Positions 16,764 through 24,106 of a stretch of DNA of 32,236 nucleotides are shown piece by piece. The number at the start of each line of letters is the position of its first letter. Positions within the stretch are counted from its first letter, which is position 1. The stretch comes from Clostridiales bacterium (lineage in GTDB: Bacteria; Bacillota; Clostridia; Oscillospirales; Acutalibacteraceae). Location of the stretch: contig JAAYSC010000005.1 of the NCBI GenBank assembly GCA_012524025.1, positions 1 to 32,236 of the forward strand. The letters run 5' to 3'. A program made the position numbers and the translations under genes. The notes beneath the pieces are model-generated. The model was not told the origin of the DNA, ran no database searches, and was given only the letters and a program-made list of their open reading frames with translations.

Positions 16764-17696
16764 CTAATACTTATAGGTGAATTGTTGCTTGTTTCCGAAG
16801 TTAACTTTTGCATCAAGAGTAGAGAAACCAACTTTTGCTACAACTTCAGAAGTATTTGTGCACTTGAGTTCGGTGTAGAGCATCCTACCGGTAGCCTTGT
16901 CAATTCGGGCAATAATATAGCTCTTGTTATAGGTGGGAGCAAAAGTTCCTAAAGTTACTATCCAGCTAAAAGATTTAACCTGATCATCAACAATTTCTTG
17001 TGTTAAAACATTAAAGGCTTGCCCGTGCCTGGTGTTGGGTACGGACGCATTGGTGGGTAAGCTTTTAAGAGCTTCATCTTTGAAGTCCATTCTTATTTCA
17101 TAATATGTGCCCTTATCATCGCAAGTGGCCTTGCTCAAGGATGAACCTTGCACCTTGCCGCCATAATTTTGCTTGTAAACCGGGATACTCGTGTCCACAA
17201 CCGTGTCTTGGTTGAAGGTTTCGGGATCGGTGCTGAATAAAGGAACAACACGCGGAATTAGTGAGTTAATCATGCTATTACTACTTGATATGTCCCCTAT
17301 TATGTTTGTAAGAACCATGGTGAATTTAGGATTTTCTTTTTTAACCTTGTTGGCTGCGGCATTATAGTAAGCTGCGATTTCATCAGCAGTTTGGGGCTTT
17401 TTATCCGTTGGCTCTGTTTTTTCGCTTCCGTTTTCGGAAGAACCTGTGTCGTCTTCGGTGTTATCGCTTGCTTGCGAATCTTCTTCGCTTTCATTTTGGC
17501 TTTCGCTCTCGTCTTGACTTTCGCTTTCGCCCTGGCTTGCATCTTCGGTCGAAATATTGTCTGATACTACTTCTGAACTTGTACTGTCACCATTGGTGCT
17601 TGTGTTGTCATCCTTATTTTTCCCGCAAGCAGCAAGGGAAAATACAAGTGCAAAGACCATAATGACCGCCAATAAGCTTGAGAACCTCTTTTTCAT
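16764..17696 (-). CDS. secreted lipoprotein with acidic Ser/Glu/Asp linker
   Basis: A basic start, hydrophobic core and LAAC lipobox (cysteine 24) mark a type II signal peptide, so the mature protein should be anchored to the outer face of the membrane. Residues about 26-105 are a low-complexity linker rich in Ser, Glu, Asp, Gln and Asn with repeated ESES/ESQ steps, a typical wall-spanning spacer. The C-terminal domain (about 106-310) starts TADEIAAYYNAAANKVK and ends in beta-rich sequence (YIIARIDKATGRMLYTELKC). It looks like the small, uncharacterised lipoproteins common in clostridia. No catalytic motif is seen and function is unknown. ATG 17696 follows GGAGGG. It has its own promoter, and pduL lies 51 bases downstream, perhaps partly co-transcribed. 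Confidence 0.85.
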   Translation of the reverse strand: MKKRFSSLLAVIMVFALVFSLAACGKNKDDNTSTNGDSTSSEVVSDNISTEDASQGESESQDESESQNESEEDSQASDNTEDDTGSSENGSEKTEPTDKKPQTADEIAAYYNAAANKVKKENPKFTMVLTNIIGDISSSNSMINSLIPRVVPLFSTDPETFNQDTVVDTSIPVYKQNYGGKVQGSSLSKATCDDKGTYYEIRMDFKDEALKSLPTNASVPNTRHGQAFNVLTQEIVDDQVKSFSWIVTLGTFAPTYNKSYIIARIDKATGRMLYTELKCTNTSEVVAKVGFSTLDAKVNFGNKQQFTYKY

Positions 17697-17752
17697 GAAT
17701 GACCCTCCGTTAATTTAAAATAAGGTGCGAGCAATTATACTCACACCCATCA

Positions 17753-17781
17753 ATTATACCCATCTGATATACAAATGTAAA
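17753..17781 (-). promoter_or_regulatory. promoter of the lipoprotein gene
   Basis: On the minus strand TTTACA (17781-17776) and TATAAT (17758-17753) are 17 bases apart. A second TATAAT at 17739-17734 may give an alternative start. Both lie before the GGAGGG ribosome site of the lipoprotein gene. Confidence 0.65.
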
Positions 17782-17799
17782 GTTAAAAAAGAAATAAAA

Positions 17800-18372
17800 T
17801 TATATTTGGTCAATAAAGTAGTTAACAGAGGCCAAGCCTGCTTCTTTTTTGTCATGAGTAACCAAAATAACAAGGCTGTCTTGAGCAATTTTCTGAACAT
17901 AAGGAATAATGCGCTGCTTTAAATCCTTGTCCAAACCCTTAAAGGGCTCATCCAAAAGAAGGATACCACCGGCTTTTGCAAAAGCCAGGCCGCGAGCCAA
18001 GGCTACCCGTCTGCGCATGCCGCCGCTGAGCAGGCCCGGTTTTTTGTCAAGTGCATCGCCCATGCCAAAGTTTTGGAGCCAGAGGCGAGCCGTCTCCCTA
18101 TCTGATACCAGGGCAACATTTTCCAAGGCGGAAAAACCTTTAAGCAGCCTATCATTTTGAAAAACATATGAAATGTGCTTGCCCTCCAAGCCTAAAACAC
18201 GGCCGCTGTCCGGTGTTTCCAAGCCGGCTATAATACGCAAAAGTGTTGTTTTACCGGCGCCGGAATTTCCCAAGAGAGCTACGATACCTTCCGCGGGTAA
18301 GTCCAAGGACAGATTTTGTAAAACCTTTTTTTGCCCAAAACTTTTTGAAATATTTTCAATTTTAAGAGGCAA
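17800..18372 (-). CDS. ABC transporter ATPase, NitT/TauT-like, short form
   Basis: The 190-residue ATP-binding subunit powers the importer encoded by the two genes upstream. Walker A is GNSGAGKTT (35-43), the Q-loop is Q72, the signature LSGGM is at 115-119, Walker B GILLLDEP ends with catalytic E142, and the switch histidine is H173. Relatives (SsuB, TauB, NrtD, ThiZ) run to about 240-260 residues; this one stops 17 residues after the H-loop, so the usual C-terminal helices are absent. The open frame ends cleanly with no nearby continuation that I recognise. The start is TTG 18372 after GAGGGGTGAGG. It is the last gene of the operon, 30 bases after the permease. Confidence 0.92.
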   Translation of the reverse strand: MPLKIENISKSFGQKKVLQNLSLDLPAEGIVALLGNSGAGKTTLLRIIAGLETPDSGRVLGLEGKHISYVFQNDRLLKGFSALENVALVSDRETARLWLQNFGMGDALDKKPGLLSGGMRRRVALARGLAFAKAGGILLLDEPFKGLDKDLKQRIIPYVQKIAQDSLVILVTHDKKEAGLASVNYFIDQI

Positions 18373-18402
18373 GGCCTCACCCCTCTCGTTCGTATTTTGC
18401 CC

Positions 18403-19173
18403 TTAAGTGACGGATTTTGCACGGCCCAACAAAAAGGTCAAAAGCTTTTCGATAAGTATACTCATTACAATAACAGCGGCCGACCAAGCGAAAAGATCTA
18501 CACTTTCCAAGTAAATTTTCGAATGATAAAGTTCCTTGCCTATCGATTTCACGGGAAGGCTTAATATCTCGGCCGCTATGCCGGCCTTCCAGGCAAAGCC
18601 CAGGGCGGTGGTGGCTGCGGCAAAAAGATAGGGCAAGACGGCAGGTATGTAAATGTGACTTATCTTTTTGGCCTTTGAAAGTTTAAAAACTTGGGCCATC
18701 TCCAAAAGATCCCCGTCGGTTTGCTCAATACCCTCTTTTACATTGGCCCAAATAAGGGGCAGAACCATAAGTAAGGCAATAAAAACCGGGACCCTGTTCT
18801 TACCCATCCAAACCAAGGCTAAAATTATGAAAGAGGCAACGGGAGTGGATTTAATAATGCTCATGAGTGGTGATAAAAGCATACCCAAGGGCTTGAAGAC
18901 AAAGCTTAAAGCCCCCAAAACAATGCCCGACAAAAGCCCCAAGACAAAACCTTCCATGATCCTGAGGAGGCTGAAGAAGGATTTTAACCAAAACTCGCCT
19001 GTTTGAGCCAACTCAAACAGGCGGTGGAAGGTTCGGGCGGGCGAAGGGAGGAGCAGCTCACTGCCAACAAGCTTGTAAGCTAACTGCCATAGGCCCAGCC
19101 AAAAAACAGCAAGGGAAAATTTTATCAGGTATGAGACCCACTTGGGCTTATGAGTTGTAGAAGAAGTCGTCAT
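18403..19173 (-). CDS. ABC transporter permease, BPD/NitT-TauT family
   Basis: The 256-residue integral membrane protein has about six helices. The conserved cytoplasmic EAA-type loop is seen in the second half (EMAQVFKLSKAKKISHIYIPAVLPYL), matching the SsuC/TauC/NrtB family. LLPSPARTF near the N-terminus is also typical of that family. I place the start at ATG 19173, 11 bases after GGAGG, which gives a 26-base overlap with the end of the receptor gene; a longer frame from 19209 would put the ribosome site inside the gene. The overlap implies translational coupling. The likely assembly is a permease homodimer with two copies of the downstream ATPase. Confidence 0.92.
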   Translation of the reverse strand: MTTSSTTHKPKWVSYLIKFSLAVFWLGLWQLAYKLVGSELLLPSPARTFHRLFELAQTGEFWLKSFFSLLRIMEGFVLGLLSGIVLGALSFVFKPLGMLLSPLMSIIKSTPVASFIILALVWMGKNRVPVFIALLMVLPLIWANVKEGIEQTDGDLLEMAQVFKLSKAKKISHIYIPAVLPYLFAAATTALGFAWKAGIAAEILSLPVKSIGKELYHSKIYLESVDLFAWSAAVIVMSILIEKLLTFLLGRAKSVT

Positions 19174-20185
19174 CGGGCAAAGCACCTCCGACAGAAGCTT
19201 TGTCTGCATTGAATAAAACTTCGTAGTTGGCTAAGGCCGTCTCTTTCATTTCGCTGCCTATTATGAAGGTAAGTTTGGAACCGTCAATGGCATCTTGGGC
19301 CAGCTTTAGGTCGGCCACAATATCATAGTTTACTATTAAGGCAGCCGCCTCACTTTGATTTTGATTTACATAATCGACAGATTCTTTATATTCGCTTAAA
19401 AATGCTTCAAGCGCTTGTGGGTTTTCTTTGGCGAAATCCGCTCTGACCACCAGAGCACCCATGGCAAAGCTTGTGGATTCCCCATCTGCTTGCGTAATGC
19501 GCTCCCATTCTTCCGTAAGATCGAGCGCCTGCTTTATATTTTCGTTTTTGTTTAAGACCGTTGTGACAAAGGGTTCGGGCAAAAGTAAAATCTTGGCGTC
19601 ACCCTTGGCGGCCAAGGTTGCCAATTCGCTGTGTTCGGCCTTGTACTCAATGGTTAAGTCCTTGGCAGGGTCCAAGCCGTTTTCTGTTAAAATGTAGTTG
19701 AAGGCATACTGGGGTGTGGCAGCCAGCCCGGTAGCATAAACAGTTTTACCCCTCAAGTCTTCAAAGGATTTAATGCTGTTACCGTTTTCTAAAATATAAA
19801 GAACCCCTAAAGTGTTAATGGCAAGCAGCTTTAGGTCATCTTTTGTATCATCCGTAGCCTTGGTTTTGTTGTAAAGCGCGGCAGCCATGTTGAGTGGGCA
19901 GGCGGCAATATCAACTTCGCCCTTAATAAGTTTGGGGCCGATAAGGCTTGGGTCGGATTCAATGCTGAAACTATAGTTGTTGGCGGTGATAGCTTGGTCT
20001 GCGTTCTTCATCAGTTTAACCATGCCCATGCCCGTGGGACCCTTGAGTGCGGCGACGCTGACATTTGTTTTTTGGGTTTGATCCGTGCTTGTGCTTTCGC
20101 CCGCCTCGCCTTGGCCGCAAGCGGCTAAAGATAAAATCATAAAAGCAGCCAGTAAAAGTGATAAAATTTTTGTGCTTGTTTTCAT
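19148..20185 (-). CDS. ABC transporter substrate-binding lipoprotein, NMT1/THI5-like
   Basis: The 345-residue receptor has a lipoprotein signal peptide with LAAC (cysteine 23) and a short Ser/Thr linker. A type II periplasmic-binding fold follows: ALKGPTGMGMVKLM (about 45-58), GEVDIAACPLNMAAALYN, LAINTLGVLYILENG, LRGKTVYATG, LPEPFVTTVL and a C-terminal GGALPDDDFFY. The pattern belongs to the NMT1/SsuA-like group that binds nitrate, sulfonates, taurine, thiamine precursors and similar small molecules. This subgroup, with its LKGPTGxGMVKLM start, is frequent in clostridia but I know of no proven ligand. RBS AGAGGT precedes ATG 20185. It lies 29 bases after the regulator gene, so regulator, receptor, permease and ATPase form one operon. 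Confidence 0.93.
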   Translation of the reverse strand: MKTSTKILSLLLAAFMILSLAACGQGEAGESTSTDQTQKTNVSVAALKGPTGMGMVKLMKNADQAITANNYSFSIESDPSLIGPKLIKGEVDIAACPLNMAAALYNKTKATDDTKDDLKLLAINTLGVLYILENGNSIKSFEDLRGKTVYATGLAATPQYAFNYILTENGLDPAKDLTIEYKAEHSELATLAAKGDAKILLLPEPFVTTVLNKNENIKQALDLTEEWERITQADGESTSFAMGALVVRADFAKENPQALEAFLSEYKESVDYVNQNQSEAAALIVNYDIVADLKLAQDAIDGSKLTFIIGSEMKETALANYEVLFNADKASVGGALPDDDFFYNS

Positions 20186-20214
20186 TTTTATACCTCTTTT
20201 TTAATTTTATATAA

Positions 20215-20895
20215 TCAGTTTTCTAAAAAAGCCTTGAGGGCTTTTGAATCGTTTATCTCTACCAATTTACCCTTGCGCTTGATTATAGCTTGGGCTTCAA
20301 GTTTGTCAAGGGCTCGATAGAGGGAGGCCCGCCCCATATCCAAGTCACGCGCAAGGGCGCTGAAATTTTCGATTTTTACATATTGCTTACCGCCTTTTGT
20401 TTCATAACTTAATTCTAACAAGGCGCAAGCCAGCTTGGCCTGTGAGTCACCGGCGGTTAAGGCACCGATTTTTGTGGTCAAAAAATACACACGCTGTGAA
20501 AGGTAGGCTATATAGCCTTCGGCGATTGCAAGATTATCAGCCATAAACTCACGCATTAAACTTTGGGGTATGTAGAGGACTTTAGTCGGCACCAAGGCTG
20601 TGATTAGAGTGGCATCACCCGGCAGACTTGTAAAAATGTTGACCGCACCGAAAAGATCCCCAAAACCAAGTTCGCTTATTTTGGCCTTCATCTTATGCAC
20701 ACCGGCTCTGCCTGTTAAAATCAAGCCCAAGGCGGGCTCCGACGGAAAATTGGGATCAATTTTTTCCTCTCTTATGTAGTTGCTTATAAGGGCACGGCCT
20801 TGCAAGCTTTCTGAAAGGGCAGGGAGATTTGCGGCCTGAAAAATTTTGGTTTCTTTAAGTAAGCCGGCAGCAAGTTCTATTTCCGACCGACTCAT
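20215..20895 (-). CDS. Crp/Fnr-family transcriptional regulator
   Basis: The 226-residue protein has an N-terminal effector beta-roll (about 20-130, with LGLILTGRAGVHK and LGFGDLFGAVNIF), a long dimer helix (about 130-160) and a C-terminal winged HTH (about 168-210, NFSALARDLDMGRASLYRALDKLEAQAIIKRKG). The beta-roll lacks the RxS phosphate-cassette arginine pattern of true cAMP binders and the cysteine set of Fnr, so its signal is unknown. It is the first gene of the transporter operon and probably controls that operon and itself through the palindrome at 20920-20935. The start is ATG 20895 behind AAGGAGG; TTG 20901 is only four bases from that site. Confidence 0.92.
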   Translation of the reverse strand: MSRSEIELAAGLLKETKIFQAANLPALSESLQGRALISNYIREEKIDPNFPSEPALGLILTGRAGVHKMKAKISELGFGDLFGAVNIFTSLPGDATLITALVPTKVLYIPQSLMREFMADNLAIAEGYIAYLSQRVYFLTTKIGALTAGDSQAKLACALLELSYETKGGKQYVKIENFSALARDLDMGRASLYRALDKLEAQAIIKRKGKLVEINDSKALKAFLEN

Positions 20896-20919
20896 AGTCA
20901 AGACACCTCCTTGAAAAAG

Positions 20920-20935
20920 TGTATCAAATGATACA
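20920..20935 (-). promoter_or_regulatory. palindromic operator for the Crp/Fnr regulator
   Basis: TGTATCAAATGATACA has two perfect seven-base arms (TGTATCA/TGATACA) around two bases. The TGT...ACA ends resemble Crp-type sites. It lies between the -10 hexamer and the ribosome site, about +4 to +19 of the predicted transcript, which favours repression of the operon by its first gene product. Confidence 0.65.
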
Positions 20936-20945
20936 GAACAAGTGT

Positions 20946-20974
20946 ATTATACAAATTTTTATAAGCCCTGTCAA
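20946..20974 (-). promoter_or_regulatory. consensus promoter of the regulator/ABC operon
   Basis: On the minus strand TTGACA (20974-20969) and TATAAT (20951-20946) are both perfect, at 17-base spacing. Such an ideal promoter is usually held down by a repressor, which suits the palindrome just downstream. Confidence 0.85.
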
Positions 20975-21011
20975 GCAAATTTTCAGAGGCCGAGGGCTTG
21001 TCGGCTTTTTA

Positions 21012-21040
21012 TTGCGAAGGCCTATGCACTGTGATATAAT
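21012..21040 (+). promoter_or_regulatory. promoter of the phosphoglucomutase gene
   Basis: TTGCGA (21012-21017) and TATAAT (21035-21040) are 17 bases apart. The start codon is about 80 bases downstream. A small GCCGA/TCGGC hairpin with T5 at about 20982-21009 overlaps the region upstream and has no obvious plus-strand gene to terminate. Confidence 0.55.
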
Positions 21041-21120
21041 TACGGCAGTAAAAATGAGCCCAACCTTGGGCAAAAACACTTAAGCCCGATTGTGACCGGC
21101 TTTTAAGAGGTAAAATTAAA

Positions 21121-22839
21121 ATGATTAAAATAAATAATTTGTATCAACAATGGTTGGAAGAAACAAAGACCGTGCCGGATTTACACCAAGAGCTTGTGTC
21201 CATAGCAAATGACCAAGATGAAATAGCCGAGCGATTTTATAAAAACCTTGAGTTCGGTACAGCCGGGCTGCGCGGAGTTTTGGGCGCCGGCAGCAACCGA
21301 ATGAATATTTTTACCGTAAACCAAGTCACCCAAGGTTTAGCCCAATATTTAAAGGCCGAGCATGGCCGGGCATCTGTATCCATAGCCTATGACTCGCGCA
21401 TCAATTCCGAGCTTTTTGCCAAAGAGTCGGCGGGGGTTCTGGCGGCCAACGGTATAAAGGTTTTTATTTACCGCGAGCTCATGCCCACACCCATGTTGTC
21501 CTTTGCGGTTAGGCGCCTGGGCTGCCAATCGGGGATTATTATAACCGCCAGCCATAACCCGGCGGAATACAACGGCTATAAATGCTATGACCCCCAAGGC
21601 TACCAGATGACCGATGAAGCAGCTCGCAAGACCTATGAATTCATTCAAAAAACCGATATCTTCAAAGATGTAAAAACCATGGCCTTTGAAGAAGCCTTGG
21701 CAAGCGGCCTTGTCGAGTATATCGGTGAACAAATTATAGAAGAGTTTTATGAGCTGACCTTGGCCCAAAGGGTTAGGCCGGCTCTGCCTGAAATCGGTGA
21801 CTTAAAAGTTATCTACAGCCCCTTGCACGGGGCCGGCAACAAGCCCGTGCGTGAAATCTTCAAGCGAATGGGCTTAAAAGATGTTAAGGTTGTGCCGGAA
21901 CAAGAAAAACCCGACGGCAACTTCCCCACCGCCCCCTATCCCAATCCGGAAATAAGGCAGGCTTTTGAATGTGCCATAAAATTAGCCCAAGAAGAAGCGG
22001 CCGACCTGCTCTTGGCAACCGACCCCGATTGTGACCGTGTGGGTATAGCGGTGTATGACGATGGTGAATATAAGCTTTTAAGCGGTAATGAAGTAGCGGC
22101 GCTCTTAACGCATTATATCCTCAAAAGCAAAAAAGCGGGGGGCAACTTATCACAAAAGCCACTTGTCATAAAATCCTTTGTCACCACGGATTTGATTGAG
22201 GCCATAGCAGATGATTATGCCTGCCAAACCGTTAACTTACTGACGGGTTTTAAATATATCGGTGAATATATTACAGAACTTGAAAAAACAAATCAGTCCG
22301 ATCGTTTTGTCTTGGCCATGGAAGAAAGCTACGGCTACTTGGCAGGCACCCATGCTCGCGATAAGGATGCCGTGGGGGCTTCCATGCTGATTTGTGAGAT
22401 GGCAGCCTTCTACAAGGCCCAAGCTAAAAACTTGGTTGAGGTCATGCAAGGAATCTATGAAAAATACGGCTTTTATGAAAATAAAGTTCTAAACTTTGCC
22501 TTTGAGGGCAAGAGCGGCATGCTTAAAATGCAAGAACTTATGGAAGCTTTGCGCAAAACCCCCTTGAAAAACATAGCGGGACTTGATGTTTTAGAGTTTT
22601 CGGATTATAAGGAAGGTTTTATTGAAGACCTTAAGAGCCGGGGTCGTCGGCCCATAGGCCTGCCCAAGGCCAATGTCGTGGCCTTCAAACTGCCCGCCGG
22701 CAACAGCCTGATTGTCCGCCCTTCCGGCACAGAACCCAAGCTTAAAATTTATATAACCGCCAAGGCCCAAAGCCGGGAAGAGGCAAGAGCTTTGGCGGGT
22801 GAAATGGGAAGAAGCGTTGGAGAACTGATGGGTCTTTAA
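21121..22839 (+). CDS. pgcA: alpha-phosphoglucomutase / phosphomannomutase
   Basis: The 572-residue alpha-D-phosphohexomutase interconverts glucose-1-phosphate and glucose-6-phosphate (or the mannose equivalents), feeding cell-wall and polysaccharide precursors. All four sites are intact: phosphoserine loop TASHNP (S144), metal loop DPDCDR (301-306), sugar loop EESYGY (401-406) and phosphate loop RPSGTEPK (533-540). Length matches the PgcA/YhxB type of Bacillota rather than the 450-residue GlmM or ManB type. ATG 21121 follows AGAGGT. It has its own promoter and a small membrane-protein gene 16 bases downstream. Sugar preference is not readable from these motifs. Confidence 0.93.
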   Translation: MIKINNLYQQWLEETKTVPDLHQELVSIANDQDEIAERFYKNLEFGTAGLRGVLGAGSNRMNIFTVNQVTQGLAQYLKAEHGRASVSIAYDSRINSELFAKESAGVLAANGIKVFIYRELMPTPMLSFAVRRLGCQSGIIITASHNPAEYNGYKCYDPQGYQMTDEAARKTYEFIQKTDIFKDVKTMAFEEALASGLVEYIGEQIIEEFYELTLAQRVRPALPEIGDLKVIYSPLHGAGNKPVREIFKRMGLKDVKVVPEQEKPDGNFPTAPYPNPEIRQAFECAIKLAQEEAADLLLATDPDCDRVGIAVYDDGEYKLLSGNEVAALLTHYILKSKKAGGNLSQKPLVIKSFVTTDLIEAIADDYACQTVNLLTGFKYIGEYITELEKTNQSDRFVLAMEESYGYLAGTHARDKDAVGASMLICEMAAFYKAQAKNLVEVMQGIYEKYGFYENKVLNFAFEGKSGMLKMQELMEALRKTPLKNIAGLDVLEFSDYKEGFIEDLKSRGRRPIGLPKANVVAFKLPAGNSLIVRPSGTEPKLKIYITAKAQSREEARALAGEMGRSVGELMGL

Positions 22840-22855
22840 AGAAAGGAAGAATAAG

Positions 22856-23092
22856 GTGAAATACAGAAAGTTAATTATCAGAGTTGTTGCCTTGATTTTA
22901 GCGGTGCTTATGGGGCTGAGCGTTTTAGCGGTGCTTTTTAATATTTTGGCTGTGAATGTCGGCGCTATCGAAACAATTGTCCAAACCGGCGATGACCCTT
23001 CACAGGTTAAGTGGCCGCTCTATGTGGGCTTGTCTGCCCTTTTGTTAATTATTGTCCTGGTTCTTGTCCCTATGTTTAACAAGAAAAAATAG
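22856..23092 (+). CDS. small two-helix membrane protein
   Basis: The 78-residue product has hydrophobic helices at about 8-35 and 53-73, a polar segment between (TGDDPSQVKW) and a lysine-rich C-terminus, so both ends probably face the cytoplasm. No family is recognised. GTG 22856 is preceded by AAAGGAAG with good spacing, and it starts 16 bases after the phosphoglucomutase stop, implying one transcript. It converges on truB, and I see no clear terminator in the 50 bases between them. Confidence 0.7.
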   Translation: MKYRKLIIRVVALILAVLMGLSVLAVLFNILAVNVGAIETIVQTGDDPSQVKWPLYVGLSALLLIIVLVLVPMFNKKK

Positions 23093-23142
23093 AAGCCGAA
23101 TACTCCTGATTCAGCCTCTTAAAAATCATATTTAGTTTGCGC

Positions 23143-24042
23143 TTATTTTGACGAGAAAACGCGCCTTACCTTCATTTGTTCAAGGGAGCGGTCAACTTCA
23201 CCCAAACCCAAGAAATCGGCCCGGGGGGAGTATAGCCTGAAGAGCCCCTTCTTTTCTTTCAAGGGCGCCAAGCGCTCCAAATCCAAGGCACCGCCATTCT
23301 TGAAGCGAAGGGCCTGGGCCTCGGTTACCCGAACTTTGGGGTAAGCGGCGAGTGCCTTGTCGGTCGGGATAAGAAAGTCCTTTATGTCCTTTATATTTTC
23401 TGCTTCTTCTAATTTCTCAAGACTGTGGGCGCTTTTTAGCTCAAAACCGTTTGCGGCCGTGCGCCTTAAGGCGCTTAAACTTGCGCCGCAACCCAAAAGC
23501 CGGCCCAGATCATCGGCCAGGGTTCTTATATAGGTGCCGGCCGAGCAAGCTATATCAACTTCATACTCATTCAAGCTCAAATCAAAACCTATTAAAACGG
23601 CACTGTATATTTCAACCCGGCGCGCCTTTCTTTCCACCTCAAGGCCCTGACGGGCGAGTTTGTAGAGGCGGACCCCGTCTTTTGAAACAGCCGAGTACAT
23701 GGGCGGTATTTGCTCAATGGGGCCGACAAATTGCTTAAGGGCAGCCTCAAACTCTTGCGGGTCGGTTTTTACTTGTGATTCATTTACGATCTTACCCGTG
23801 ATATCCAGGGTATCGGTTGTCAGCCCCAAGCGTATTTTGGCCCTGTAAGCCTTGTCGTCGGAAGGTAAAAAGTCAATAAATCTGGTAGCACCGCCCAAGG
23901 CAATGGGCAAAACACCCGTAGCCATTGGGTCCAGGGTACCCGTGTGGCCGGCTTTTTTTTGCCCCGTTAACCTGCGAAGGCGGGCAAGTGCGCCAAAGGA
24001 TGTTATACCTTGAGCTTTATCTAAAATTAAGAAGCCGGTCAT
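23143..24042 (-). CDS. truB: tRNA pseudouridine(55) synthase
   Basis: TruB makes pseudouridine 55 in the T-loop of tRNAs. The 299-residue protein has KxxGITSF (about 9-16) and the catalytic aspartate D38 in HTGTLDPMATGVLP, with YxAxxxLG (about 67-74) and the GTYIRTLADDLG motif further on. The C-terminal part looks like a PUA-type region. ATG 24042 follows GGGAGG. It is the last gene of the rimP-infB cluster but is separated from nrnA by a terminator-like hairpin, and I cannot find a good promoter in between. Expression may therefore depend on read-through. Confidence 0.95.
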   Translation of the reverse strand: MTGFLILDKAQGITSFGALARLRRLTGQKKAGHTGTLDPMATGVLPIALGGATRFIDFLPSDDKAYRAKIRLGLTTDTLDITGKIVNESQVKTDPQEFEAALKQFVGPIEQIPPMYSAVSKDGVRLYKLARQGLEVERKARRVEIYSAVLIGFDLSLNEYEVDIACSAGTYIRTLADDLGRLLGCGASLSALRRTAANGFELKSAHSLEKLEEAENIKDIKDFLIPTDKALAAYPKVRVTEAQALRFKNGGALDLERLAPLKEKKGLFRLYSPRADFLGLGEVDRSLEQMKVRRVFSSK

Positions 24043-24065
24043 TCATACCTCCCAAAAAAATAAAA

Positions 24066-24098
24066 GAATAAAAACAAGGGACGCCGAGGCGTCCCTTG
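24066..24098 (-). terminator. intrinsic terminator between nrnA and truB
   Basis: CAAGGGACGC and GCGTCCCTTG (24075-24098) form a perfect 10-base stem with a four-base loop. On the minus strand it is followed by TTTTTATTCTTTTATT. It lies 9 bases after nrnA and ends about 25 bases before the truB start. Confidence 0.85.
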
Positions 24099-24106
24099 AA
24101 ATGTTT

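Noticed and set aside
20982..21009. Small hairpin (GCCGA/TCGGC) with T5 on the plus strand
   Set aside because: Only five pairs, and no plus-strand gene ends before it, so I did not call it a terminator.
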